A stretch of 64,000 bases of DNA from Burhinus oedicnemus. Its lineage: Eukaryota; Chordata; Aves; Charadriiformes; Burhinidae. The notes beneath the pieces were generated by a model. It saw only the letters and a list, made by a program, of their open reading frames with translations, ran no database searches and was not told the DNA's origin. Shown in pieces: positions 46,201 to 57,888 of this stretch. The stretch's first letter is position 1. Each line of letters begins with the position of its first letter. A program made the position numbers and the translations under genes. The stretch lies in assembly GCA_008921705.1 (NCBI GenBank), contig VFFE01007186.1, positions 281,513 to 345,512 of the forward strand, written 5' to 3'.

Positions 46201-48720
46201 ACACTCATGCCAGCTCTGTGAAAATGCGTCATATTTTTGTGGAATATTCCAGGCAGAAATAACCCACAAGCTGCCTGCAGATTTCACTTCTCTTATGTAC
46301 TTCCATTGTCTGCCTATGGAAACTCCAATGTCTCATGTAATTTCCCTTTCTAAGATGGTTTAACTGGGACTGATCCCAGAGTTTTATTCCCAGGCCGCTG
46401 ACTTGAATCCCTGGATAGCAGTATGTTTTCCACATTGTCAGGAGTCACAAGCTGGAACAGCTTGAGGCTGAATTTACATCTCTCAGGAAAAAAGCTATTG
46501 CCTGGTGGTGCTGTCCTTGTTAGTCAGAAAATAAAGCAGCGGCTCTGTTCCTTTATAAATCTGAAGTAATAACACAGTAATGATATATCCTAGGAATGGA
46601 TTACTTTGGAACTGTTTTGCTCACATTTTGAAGGATCTATCCTCCATTGATTTTGTTATTTAGAGCTTTTCTTGCCAGAGCTCTTTCTTGCCTTTCTAGG
46701 CTTTGAAAAAGAATCGGAGTGTCCTGAACTCGACTGTTGTCTAGTTTCAGTCAGAAAATTGAGCATACTTTTCACTTTTTTTATTTATTCATCGTTTTAT
46801 TGGAAAACATTTGTTCTGAAGGCTAATGATCCTCTATTTGCCTACAAGAGAGACAGAAATTTGTATGTGTGTGGGAAGGGAGTTTAATCTAATGTATGAG
46901 TGAAAAGTCATTTAAAATTGTTTTCATCAGTCTACACTTTTGTCTCTCAGAGAAATTAAAAGCCAGGATAAACTGTTGTAGAGTAAATCAAATATTAATA
47001 TTGAGAAAATGCATTTTTATAAATCAGGTTCTAGATACTTGGAGAATCCTAATAGAAAAAGAAGTTGGTGAAAATATTCCCTCAGATTTAAATGTTTAGT
47101 TTCACTTAACTGCAAGACATTTTTTTCTGTAAAATTGGTATTTTTATATGTATGTATGCATATACGTATATACACAATACCAGTTGGCTACAAAATTAAA
47201 TGAAGTATGGTAAATGTTAAACTTGTTGCTCATCTCACTATTTAGAACAAATATATATATATATATATCAGTAAATATGTTTTACATTCTTCTTAATTAC
47301 TTGATTACAGAGGTGATTGACTAGGTCTACTTTACTGAAGCAGTCTAACAAATCTTCTTTTACATGACGCTTTCGCACCCCTTCTCTTGACATCCATGAA
47401 TGTTTTATACCACTAAAAAACAGTGAGAATATAGACAAAAACATTCAACGCCACAGCCTGTGCTACCTTAGATGGTTAGTTTGAGACCAATCCAGCTGTA
47501 TCGATATGACGGTAACCATCCTGTAATTATACTTTTGTAAGTCTAAGTTTAGGTAACTATTGTTAAACTATTGAGAGAGAAAAAGGAATAACTTACTATG
47601 GTAACATCACTTCCACCCATCTTCTCCCTCTGATCCCAGTGTTTAATTTCCTTGCCATTACACATAAATGTTCTAACTTTTAACTATGAGAGACTTCAAA
47701 GCAGTACGCAGCAGTAGACATGGCAGTAGGCAAAGCGTGAGCAGAAAGAGGTGGTGGCGGGGCATCGCAACATTCTCATCCACATGGCTAAAGTCATTCT
47801 CTCTCTAAAGGGGTGGCCACGTTTAGATTGCCTGTTTGGACTGGTTACTGGCCTGTGCTGAGGAATTATTTGGGAGAGCAGCAGGTGCATGGGCCAAAGC
47901 CCCACACCAGGGACCATGTTACTGCTTCTGCAGCCTGTCGAGCAGTGTCCGGACCTGAGCCCATGCACTGAAATTGTTGACATGTACAGATATAGCCTGA
48001 GCATTTCTGGGACTATATTCTCTCAGGCACGTATCACTTTGGTTTAGGTTTCCAGACGTATACTGGATATCTCAAAGACAATTTTAGTACACAAAGTGCT
48101 TTCTTAAAATACCTGCTGTGCCTATCAACTACTGAGATGAAAATGGAGCACATTTTAAATTTTTCTCTATTAGGAGAGTAAAGTATGTTGATTACATAAG
48201 CTTTCATTTGGAAGAGGACCATTTTATTTGAATGAATTAATGTTTAACTGAATTTTAGGTTACTAACAATTTGAACATTTAACAAAATGTTTCTGTTTCC
48301 CCAGGAGACTCCTGACCTATCAGAAGCCAAAAAAAAAAAAAAATCAACCCAACAAAAAACCCACAAAAAAGACAGAGCTACAGTCGCAGTCCAGTTCCTT
48401 TCTATGGCTCTGCTTATGGAAAATTTTCACAAATGAATCCAAAGCAAGCTTTCATGTACTTGCTGTGTTTTATGTTGTTATCATTCTAATGCACATATTT
48501 TAAATAATGGCTTATTTTCATTTTATGTCCTAAGATTTTTATGTCCTAAAGTTCATTTACTATATGATCAGTGTAAAAGCGTTCTGCAAAAGAAAACAGA
48601 AAACAAAAGAAGTGATACGGTGTTTTCCAAGCTTTGATGGATTAGGCAGGGTAATAACTATGCATTTTATTTTACATTTTGTGTCATTACCCAGACAAAT
48701 TTGTTTAGTGGGTAGAAAGG
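43211..48720. other. Unique sequence with AT-rich and simple-repeat patches
   Basis: No gene is supported. Very AT-rich at 44,780-44,880 (runs of TTAATA/TATTAA words), a GTGTGGGTGT-type tract at about 45,728-45,759, an alternating TATG/TATA stretch at 47,145-47,175 and (AT)9 at 47,251. A GC-richer island at about 47,696-48,010 carries a 102-codon minus frame with no recognised domain; its origin is unknown to me. Confidence 0.42.
47251..47268. repeat. (AT)9 microsatellite
   Basis: Nine uninterrupted AT dinucleotides in AT-rich sequence. Confidence 0.9.
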
Positions 48721-48857
48721 TGTCCTGGTTTCAGCTGGCATAGAGTTAATTTTCATCCTAGTAGCTACTGTGTTTTGGATTTAGAATGAGAATAATGTTG
48801 ATAAAATATATTATTTTAGTTGTTGCTAAGTAATGTTTATATTAAGTCAAGGACTTA
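48721..48857 (+). mobile_element. Truncated avian ERV LTR (5' end only)
   Basis: The segment begins exactly with TGTCCTGGTTTCAGCTGG and continues AGAGTTAATTTTC, CCTAGTAGCT, TGTTTTGGATTTAGAATGAG, AATAATGTTGATAA and TTTTAGTTGTTGCTAAGTAA to AAGTCAAGGACTT. I recognise this as the start of a widespread avian endogenous-retrovirus LTR that begins with the canonical TG. Recognisable homology stops at about 48,857, so the rest of the LTR, including the polyadenylation region and terminal CA, is missing or too eroded. No retroviral gene is adjacent. The sense strand is assumed plus from the TG start and recalled orientation. Confidence 0.7.
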
Positions 48858-51800
48858 ATAGTAGTATCTTATTTCAGTTAGGAATTCTATCTAAGGAAAA
48901 TTTATGATTATGGATTTTCTCCTTTAATGTTAGGTCAGTTTCCCTGGGGAAAGTTTCTGACATTCTGGGCTGCCCAGTTGGGCATAACATTGCTGCACCT
49001 TAATAATACATGCAGGTTCAGAAGAAAATCAATGAACTACAGTTTACAATGTGGTGTTTACAGAAAAGAAAAGTATATATTAATAATTAATAATACATTT
49101 TAGAATAGTTACTTTTGAGCTAGATGAAGATAGATCCTTCAGAACAATTTAGGTTTAAGCAAAGCAGTACACATTGCTCAAAAGATACTATTATAATAGC
49201 TCAAAGAGAAAAAAGTACATGAGCTGTACAAGCTTGTGTGAGATTCAGTGAAAAATAATTTGCCTCAGTGATAATTAAGATAATATTATTATTAAATTAA
49301 TGATTAATGCATCTGTATTTGTGTTTGCATCATCACTAATGATTTAAGTGAGGCTCGCCTTCTCAGTGTGCACTGAATTACTATCTGAAGGCGCCGATTT
49401 GCTCTGGGAATGGCTTAGCTGGGAAGAGTCGCCCCTTGCAGCACTGCTTTCCAGCTTCCCAAACCCCTCACAGTTATCCACTGCTAGCACAGCTCAGATG
49501 CTTGTGTGACAGCTCCTAAACTGTTGCAAATTACATCCTCCTGAATTAAGGAAAACTGAAATTGAGGGCTTGTTGCCTTTAGAAAGTAGGGCTGTAAAGT
49601 GGTTCGTGAGCCACTGAGCCATCCCTATGTGAAAGACATAACTTTCAATAAACACCTGGGAACAAAGTTAGCTGAAAGTGGGAGCCACTGGAATTACCAC
49701 AGCTAAACTTTACTTATCTGTGGGACAGATCTCTAAGATTGTCCCTGTAGGACTGCATGAATATAATTATGTGCACACAGCATTCTTGGAATTTTTGAAC
49801 TCAGTTGTTAAAAGAAGCTATAAAAAACAGTTACCCATACTTTATGATGGACAAAATCTCTGTGAGACAAGCACAGTTATTGTTTTCCTTTTTATTTTGG
49901 CTTGTTCAAAGCTAAAAAGCAAACAATAAAATACCTCTGATAAAGCTAAATTATAAGAACAATTTGGGACTTTTGGACATCATTCCTTTAATAAAATGCT
50001 ACCTCCCCACCTAGTTGTAGAGGCATTATCTACAAAAAAACCAAGATGAATATATAGCTTCTTGTTACACCAGCTGTAAGAACAGTTTTTAAAAATACAA
50101 AAGAATTTGTCATTCAAGCAGTGTAGGGTTACATTGCTGGATTAAAATGACATTCAAATAAAACCATTTGGTTTTGGCTTTTAGCATTTTCTAAATGTTT
50201 TTCTTTTTAATTAATTTTATCTTTATTTCCAAATAAAATATTTGCTTGGATGAAAGAATTGATTTTTTTTCAGCCAAAGTTATTTACAAATTTGGCACAA
50301 ACTTATGATTCATTTTGAATGTCCGGAAGAATCGCATTTTTATACTATTTTTCAGGGCAAGATATTTCTTCAGCTGTAATGATAAATCCTGCAGTTCTGT
50401 ACTGAAAATGAAATATAGTCTTAGTTTGGAATTAAATTTGATGTCTTTACTGTTTCACTAGTTAATATAACTAGTAATGCAGTTCTCCATCAAGGTCACA
50501 GTGAGATTATGCCTCCTTGTGCTATAAATGTGCAAAGATTTAATGCCCTGAAGAATTTAGTCTTGGTTACTTATTTTATTTATGTGTTCAATTCAAGATC
50601 ACTTAAGTGCAAAGCCAGCTGTAAATAAAATCTTTATAGCTGGAAAAATATTTTAAAGTACACTGTAGAAATATCTCTTATTTAAGTAGCTATGGGCTGT
50701 CTAAGCTCATAAAAAGAAAAGATTCTGTCTTTTCTTTCACATAAAGAAAAGCCACAGAGCTATTTGAACTCATATTTTTGAAGAGAAGAGTGGTGAGGTC
50801 TTGATATACTTTCTAAAATGTGAAATGCTGTTGAATTGTGATTGTCAGATAGTGCAGGTGGCATATTGTGTTGAAAAATGACAATGAAAAGAATTTCATT
50901 CATCTTCATAATCTCATGCTTCAGGGAATAAACAGATCAGTGCTTGGATCAAGAAACAATATTTGTCTCTTCATCCAGCATTACACAGTTGACCATATGT
51001 ATTCTGACTTTTTTCTTCTCTTATTTGTCTTAAGGTGGAACCCACTAAAAACCCTTCAGTGCTTTTGTACGCTGCAGTAGCACATGATCTTAGGTCTTTC
51101 ACATCCTCAGCCAGCCAATGTCTCAACCACAAGACTGCAGAGCCAAGCTGCTTCCTTTAAACGTGTGTATCCATTTGGAATTAAGAATCATGGCATATGG
51201 ACATTTTTCTGTAAACATTCAGGAAGACTGAGATTAGGTCCAATCCAAAAAATATCTACCCTACTTCCCGTGTTGAAGAACCTGATTTTTCAGTCCCCAA
51301 ATGCATATTTAAATATTGCCTTTCAGTGGACAATATTCAAAACAGAACAAAAAAAAGTTCTGAAACCTTGGAAATAGCCATGGAATGGAATTATTAACAC
51401 ATGATTAACTGTGTTGACTTAATTGTAAAAACTACCTAAAAACATAAAGTTGTAACTAATGTGCTACAGCTACTTCTGTAATATTGAGTGTCTGTTTTGT
51501 CATATGGACAACCACTGTAGGAAATACAGAATTATTTTTACTTGTGTTTTTAGTAATGAAACCATCTGCTCTGCTTGTTTGTTTGTTTCAACTCCACAGA
51601 GACTCTTTACCTTTAGAAATCAGCAAACTATTTTGCATGGAAAAGAAAACCAGCACAATGGAATCCTGAACATCACAAAGACCCACACTGATATAAATTT
51701 TTGATACTAATAATTATTCCTACTAATTACATACAGTAGGTATTGTAATTATGCCATAAACCACTAGCTTTAAAAAATAAAAATAACTTTTTTGTCATAT

Positions 51801-54800
51801 CACTTGAAAATTGTCGCTGCATAGATCTGCATTATGCAATAAGATGCTGTACTAACACTGAACCAGCTCCAGATAGATTGACACAAGCTAGTCCACACAG
51901 CACAGTGTGGCAGCTATAATTATTGAACTTGGTCAAAAGTCTGTTCATCTCCAGTACTTTAGATGTTATATGGAATAACTTCATTTCTATGTGATTGTAA
52001 ACTGTCATCAAACTGGGCAGTTTTCTTCCATTCCCTTCAATCTGGGTGTTCTTGATGAGATCAGTTCTCTGATCTGTCTCACAAGGTTATACCACAGCTA
52101 ATTCCATCACAAAGGAGATGGCTGGAAGGTGAAGATCTCTTCTATCGGAAAACTACTTCTCTGTTGCTTTTTACTGTTAATGGAACTGAATTTCAAGCTC
52201 TGCCTAAGAGAAGAGATATTTTTCTATGGGAATATCACTGTGGTGATATGATCCAAGTGTTGTCCATTGCATACTATGATAGCACCATATCTGTTATTCA
52301 TGCTAGATCTGTCTTTTCCTAGTTATGCATTTAAATATGCCCCTTGACCAAAACAGTTTTCTTCCCCCGTAATTAGACAGAATATCCTTTCCCCAAATCA
52401 TATCTATTTTTTGTCTGGCATTATTGTATTGCAATGAACCTTTGATCAAAATGAAACCAAATAAAAAATATTCTATCATCTTCAGTCAGGCAAGGATTTC
52501 ACTCTGTGTATTTACGCTGAAACTAGCAAAAAAAGTATCTTCAGTATTGTTTTGTAAGCACTTGGGATACATATCCAGTACAACAGCAAAGTGTTCTTGG
52601 GCATTAGTACTCTGCAGTTTAATGTATATTTAATGTTCACATGGCTTTCTGAGAGAAGAGGGACAATCTGAAATAAATCCTAAGTAAGATTACAGTCAAT
52701 AGCATGTTGCTACTAGGTAAGAAGGATGATATTATAATATAGAGCAAGAAGTATCCAACCTTTGTCTCACAATGTGTATGTGGTTCAGGTGGCTCCCACT
52801 GGGAGTTCAAAGGTGAGACAAGTATATTGTTAGGTTCATGATCAAAAAGATCTCACTGGTATATCCATATGATCTGACTATACCACTGACTGGTATGTCC
52901 ATATCATTTACTGTAGATTTTAGAGACTGCTCATGTTTCTGACTGGAAACATACATCTGACAGTAAGATCAAGGAGCCTTTGCTCCATGATTATTGGCTG
53001 CTTTGTAAAGAGCACAAGCAGAGTTCTGCTATGGGAACATGGAATTCAAATGAGCTCCAGTAGTGACAGCAGCGCTAGACTCCTGGAAAAGAGCTGCCAG
53101 AGCTTTACAGCCTTTTTCATCATCACCAGTCCCTACACACTAATGGATCTGGGTCAGGGAACAGGCTGTATGCTGCCTAAAAAAGCTTTAGTTTTTTAAC
53201 AAATGTCCATCAAAAGATTGATGTCTAGGAATATTCTGCAGAAGCTGTACAATATTGCTGCAGATAGCACAGCATCTCTGGAGGCTGCCAGAAGGAGCTC
53301 AATATCTCCTCTGCTGTATGCAGTCATTCCAAAAGCTTGATCAATCTCTAAAATCATACAAAAATATCTTGAGGTTTTTCTTTATTCAACTGTCCTAGAA
53401 ATCTATGCCAGAATGTGTTGGGTTTTGTTTTATTCGGATAAATGAGTCAGGTGGAGAATGCTATATCAGATGATGTCAGTAGCAATAGGACCAAAAAGAA
53501 TATCTATATGATCCAGTGTATAAACACTTCTTCAGTTATCTGCACATCTATGCAGTTTTTTGCCTGTTTCAAGTCTGTTTGTGAGGTCCTGCAATGAAGA
53601 CGTGCCCTCTGAGTTATTGTTGGGATGAAATTGCTGAGTGGAAAACATAACCTGAGTAGCCGAAAAATGGCCATCAGACCACTTTTATAAGCTAATATTT
53701 TCTTTCCACTATCCGAGGAACTGTACTGTTCATGCAGTTTGTTGTGAATCCAGGTTAACTATCACTGCATTTACAAAGCTTCCTTCCTACATTAGCAGCT
53801 GCAAAAAATTAAGGCAAAGAGATGTAGTTCCACTTTATGGAAATACTCAGATTTTATCACTTTCTTCTTTCATTAAAATTTCAGGCAAGGTCTGCAAATG
53901 GTTCTTGGACGCAGCACAGTCCTGTGTAATGATGCAGAAATGTCCATTGCAGAAGGAAAAGCAAAAGAATGAGTAATTGCTTTCTAAGATCTTTGAAATT
54001 ACAGTGACAGGCATTAACTCTGCATGTTAGAAAACATGGTTTTCATGTTCAATGTCATTCTTACTTGTTTATGAATGCCTGAATAAGTGAACTGTACTAA
54101 TGGAATCAGTCATTCTTCATCCTTTCCATTCCCAACGATGCTGAGTAACAGGCTTAGATGGAGTAAACTCCTGACCTTCAAGCAAAGCAAGACACTCGAC
54201 TGAGTGAAAAGAGTAACAATGAATTTCAGGATGAGAACAATCAAGAACGGATTGTCCATTAGCTATAACTTTTAAAGCTCTGGTGCACCCAACTTGAAAT
54301 AGAATTGTTAATAATGAAAAGGAAAAAAAAAAAAAGAGGTTTTTTTGTTGGTTTTACTCCTAATTGTGACAACCTCTATCTTGACAGTGATGCTTTGCAT
54401 GATTGGTTCCATTATGTCTAGTACTGAGAGGCTGAATACTTTCATCTGCATAATGCTGTGATGGAGTATAATTAGCAAAATGCTATTTTGAGTCTGAAGT
54501 AGCTTTCTGTTGCCCTACCCATCTCAAAACTATTGTCTCATTAAGGAGCTGAAAATGATATCGTGTCTTCTGTCAGCAGTTCAACTTTTGTTAGATTTGA
54601 CCAAGTGAGCTAAAATACAGTGAGTTAAAGTAGCATATTGAAACCTTTTCCTAAACACTCTTTTAATATAGCCATCCCAGAAAGCATAGTCTCCTAAATA
54701 ACTCAGAAACAGCAGTTTACACTGGCAGTTATAAAACGGCTGCAGCTCACTGAAATACCACTCAAGTTTTTGCTGCATACATGCATCCTCAAGGACCTTA

Positions 54801-55050
54801 CAAGAGCAATCCATTAGCTGACATTAGTTACTCTGTAGTTGTTATTAGTCATTATTAGATTATTCCGTTAGTCCAATGTGAGTTATGTGATCTTGCTGTC
54901 AGCCAGATCAAGTGATCACCCGGCTTTCATGAATGAGTTCCCAGTTCACCCAGAGCATGAGCTGCTATATTCTTTATCCTGCCCTAACGGTTAGAGAATG
55001 CTCAGGATGTCACCTCCTTGGCCCCTGTGCGTCAAAGGAGGATAAAATCA
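48858..55050. other. Unique noncoding sequence
   Basis: No host gene is supported. A GC-richer block with several CpGs lies at 49,345-49,460 (for example GAAGGCGCCGATTTGC). An A13 run sits at about 54,323-54,335. Frames at 51,084-51,377 (97 codons) and 52,933-53,199 (88 codons) lack domains and splice support. Confidence 0.42.
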
Positions 55051-55139
55051 ATCATAGAATCATAGAATGGTTTGGGTTGGAAGGGACCATGAAGATCATC
55101 TAGTTCCAACCCCCCTGACACAGGCAGGGACACCTTCCA

Positions 55140-55821
55140 CTAGACCAGGTTGCTCAAAACCCCATCCAACCTGGCCTTGAATGCTTCCAGGGATGGGGCC
55201 TCCACAACTTCTCTGGGCAGCCTGTTCCAGTGTCTCACCATCCTCACAGTAAAGAATTTCTTCCTAATATCTAATCTAAATCTACCCTCTTCCAGTTTGA
55301 AACTGTCACCCCTCATCACTATACTCCCTGATAAAGGGTCCCTCCCCACCTTTCCTGTAGGCCCCTTTTAAGTACTAGAAGCTGCTATAAGGTCTCCCCA
55401 GAGCCTTCTCTTCTCCAGCCTGAACGATCCCAACTCTCTCAGCCTGTCTTCATAGGAAAGGTGCTCCAGCCCTCTCATCATCTTCGTGGCCCTCCTCTGG
55501 CCTTGCTCCAAGAGGTCCATGCGCTGATGGCTCCAGAGCTGGATGCAGTACTCGCGGTGGGGTCTCACCAGAGCAGAGTAGAAGTGCAGAATCACCTCCC
55601 TTGACCTCCTGGCCGTGCTTCTTTTGATACAACCCAGGATGCAGTTGGCCTTCTGGGCTGCAACTGCACATTGCTGGGTCATGTTGAGCCTCATCAACCA
55701 ACACCCCCACGTCTTTCTCATCAGGGCTGCTCTCAATCCATTCTCTGCCCAGCCTGTATTTGTGCTTGGGATTGCTCAGGCACCCCTGCAGGACATTGCA
55801 CTTGGCCTCATTGAACTTCAT
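55140..55821 (-). pseudogene. CR1 ORF2 C-terminal domain, frameshifted
   Basis: Minus strand, downstream of reverse transcriptase. The first part (MKFNEAKCNVL to VLVDE) shifts frame after VLVDE, where the sequence GATGAGGCTCAAC is two bases shorter than the matching GATGAGAAGCTCAAC at 8,505. The second frame continues with [26 protein letters not shown] and [20 protein letters not shown]. Three codons are missing at [12 protein letters not shown] compared with [15 protein letters not shown] of the 8.3-kb copy. A further one-base loss near 55,371-55,380 shifts frame again (GDLIAASST then stop). The last piece, [20 protein letters not shown] to LSNLV, ends at TAG 55,142-55,140. Three frames are thus needed to read one domain. 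Confidence 0.9.
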
Positions 55822-55836
55822 GAGGTTGGCATGGGC

Positions 55837-57025
55837 CTACCTTTCAAGCCTGTCAAGGTCCCTCTGGATGGCATCCCTTCCCTCCAGTGTGTCAACTGCA
55901 CCACACAGCTTGGTGTCATTGGCAAACTTGCTGAGGGTGCACTCAATCCCACTGTCCATGTCACCAGCAAAGATGTTAAACAGTGCCAGTCCCAATACAG
56001 ACCCCTGAGAAACACCACTCGTCATTGGGCTCCCCTTGGACATCGAGCCATTGACCGCAACTCTTTGAGTGTGACCATCCAGCCAATTCCTTATCCACTG
56101 AGTGGTCCATCTGTCAAACCCATGTGTCTCCAAGTCAGAGACAAGAATAACATGCGGAACAGTATTAAATTTTTTGCACAAGTCCGGATAGATGGTGTCA
56201 GTTGCTCTTTCCTTATCCACCAACACTGTAATGCCATTGTAGAAGGCCACCAAATTTTTCAGGCATGATTTGCCTTTAGTGAAGCTGTGTTGGCTGTCAC
56301 CAATCACCTCCTTACTTTCCATGTACCTTAGCATAGTTTCCAGGAGGATCTGCTACATGATCTTGCCAGACACAGAGGTGAGACTGACTGGCCTGTAGTT
56401 CCCCAGGTCTTCCTTTTTTCCCTTTTTAAAAATGGGCGTTATGTTTCCACTTTTCCAGTCAGTGGGAACTTCACCGGAATGCCATGACTTCTCAAATATG
56501 ATGGATGGTGACTTAACAACTTCATTCACTGTTTCCCTCAGGAACTCTGGATGCATCTCATCAGGTCCCATGGACTTGTGCACCTCAAGTTCCTCAGATG
56601 GTCTTTAACCTGATTTTCTCCTACAGTGGGCAGTTCTTTACTCTCCCAGTGCAGAGGCCTTTGCCTTCTGCAACTTGGGCGGTGTGGCTAGAGCACTTGT
56701 CAGTGAAGACTGAGGCCAAAACATTATTGAGTACCTCAGTCTTCTCCGTATCCTGGGTAACTAAGTCTCCCATTTCCTTCTGGAGAGGGCCCACATTTTT
56801 CTTAGTCTTCCTTTTATCACCAACATACCTATAGAAGCTTTTCTTTTTGCCCTTGTTGTCCCTGGCCAGATTAAATTCTGTTTGGGCTTTAGCTTTCCTG
56901 ACCTGATCCCTAGCTGTTTGGACAATTTGTTTGTGTTCATCCCAGGCTAACCTGTCCTTGCTTCCACACTCTGTAGCCTTGGTTTTTTCGGATTGAGATT
57001 GTCCAGGAGCTCCTTGTTCATCCAT
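55837..57025 (-). pseudogene. CR1 ORF2 linker and reverse transcriptase, broken
   Basis: Minus strand. The linker piece (57,025-56,621) shows [19 protein letters not shown] and [20 protein letters not shown]. The first reverse transcriptase blocks (56,583-56,353) include [20 protein letters not shown] and NYRPVSLTS, then stop at TAG just after KIM, where related CR1 copies have GAG. The core (56,334-55,837) includes [20 protein letters not shown], the motif A region [14 protein letters not shown], the [10 protein letters not shown] block and the catalytic box read as [10 protein letters not shown]. The family has F-A-D-D there; the first aspartate is asparagine (codon at 55,920-55,918). The core ends at a TAG after RLER, where relatives have a TGG tryptophan codon. 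The enzyme cannot be active. Confidence 0.92.
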
Positions 57026-57150
57026 GCAGACCTCCTGGCATTTTTGCCTAACTTCTTCTTTGTTGGGATGCGTTGCTTCTGAGTTTGGAGGAGGTTATCC
57101 TTGAATACTCACCAGCTTTCTTGGGCCCTTCTTCCCTCCAGGACTTTATC

Positions 57151-57885
57151 TCACAGTACTCTGCCAAGCAGATCCCTGAAGACACCAAAGTGTGCTCTCC
57201 TGAAGTCCAGGGTAATAAGCTTGCTGTGCACCCTCCTTGCTGCCCCAGAGATCTCAACCTCCACCATTTCATGGTCACTGCAGCCAAGGCTGCCCTTGAG
57301 CTTCACATTCCCCACCAGCCCCTCCTTGGCGGTGAGAACAAGGTCCAGCATGGCACCTCTCCTCATTGGCTCCTCTATCACTTGGAGGAGGAAGTTATTA
57401 TCAACTGCATTCCAGGAACCTCTTGGATTGCTTATGCCCTGCTGTGTTGTCCCTCCAAGAGATATCGGGGTGGTTAAAGACCCTCATGAGGACTAGAGCT
57501 TGTGAACGTGAGGCTGCTCCTATCTGTCTATAGAGGGCTTCATCTGCTTGGTCTTCCTGGTCAGGTGGTCTGTAGCGGACCCCCACTGTAACATCACCTG
57601 TTAAGCCCATAAGCTGAGTGCTCATAAGTTCTCAGTCAGCTCCTTATCCATCCCCAGGTGGAGGTCCATGCACTCCAGCTGGTCATTGACATAGAGGCCG
57701 ACACCCCCTCTTCATCTCCCCTGCCTGTCCTTCCTGAAGAGCCCGTATCCTTCCATTCCAACACTCTAGTCATAGGAGCCATCCCACCATGTCTCCGTGA
57801 TGCCAATAAGATCATAGCCTTGCAGGCGTGCACACATCTCTAACTCCTCTTGTTTATTCCCTGTGCTACGTGCATTTGTAGGTGA
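57151..57885 (-). pseudogene. CR1 ORF2 APE-type endonuclease domain, broken
   Basis: Minus strand. The N-terminal piece (to 57,766) reads NARSTGNKQEELEMCARLQG and YDLIGITETWWDGSYD, retaining the conserved ETWW glutamate motif, then stops at TAG where relatives have tryptophan. The middle piece (57,625-57,401) contains VRYRPPDQEDQADEALYRQI and ALVLMRVFNHPDISWRDNTA. The invariant G-D before F-N is R-V here, removing a catalytic aspartate. A one-base insertion near 57,398 shifts frame after FLEC. The C-terminal piece (57,381-57,151) holds RRGAMLDLVLTAKEGLVGNV and the catalytic GCSDHEMVE motif, intact, and ends in a TGA after RDLLGRVL. APE-type endonucleases nick target DNA for reverse transcription; this one is inactive. 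Confidence 0.92.
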
Positions 57886-57888
57886 TAC

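Larger units (their letters stand above)
55051..57888 (-). mobile_element. CR1 LINE, 2.8 kb, endonuclease to 3' tail
   Basis: The longest element in the window. On the plus strand it starts with the inverted tail ATCATAGAATCATAGAATGG and runs through the 3' untranslated region, then back through ORF2: C-terminal domain, reverse transcriptase, linker and endonuclease. It is 5'-truncated near the start of the endonuclease (first recognisable residues TNARSTGNKQEELE, at about 57,882). A full CR1 is about 4.5 kb, so ORF1, the 5' untranslated region and the first ORF2 residues are gone. The coding region carries several stops and frameshifts and changed catalytic residues. It is dead and older, or more freely decayed, than the copies at 8.3 and 38.7 kb. 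Confidence 0.97.

Noticed and set aside
55615..56268. 217-codon open frame on the plus strand
   Set aside because: It is antisense to the CR1 reverse transcriptase and C-terminal domain. CR1 coding bias keeps the opposite strand open, and the peptide has no family resemblance.
57073..57496. Two overlapping plus-strand frames of 134 and 131 codons
   Set aside because: They are antisense to the CR1 endonuclease domain.
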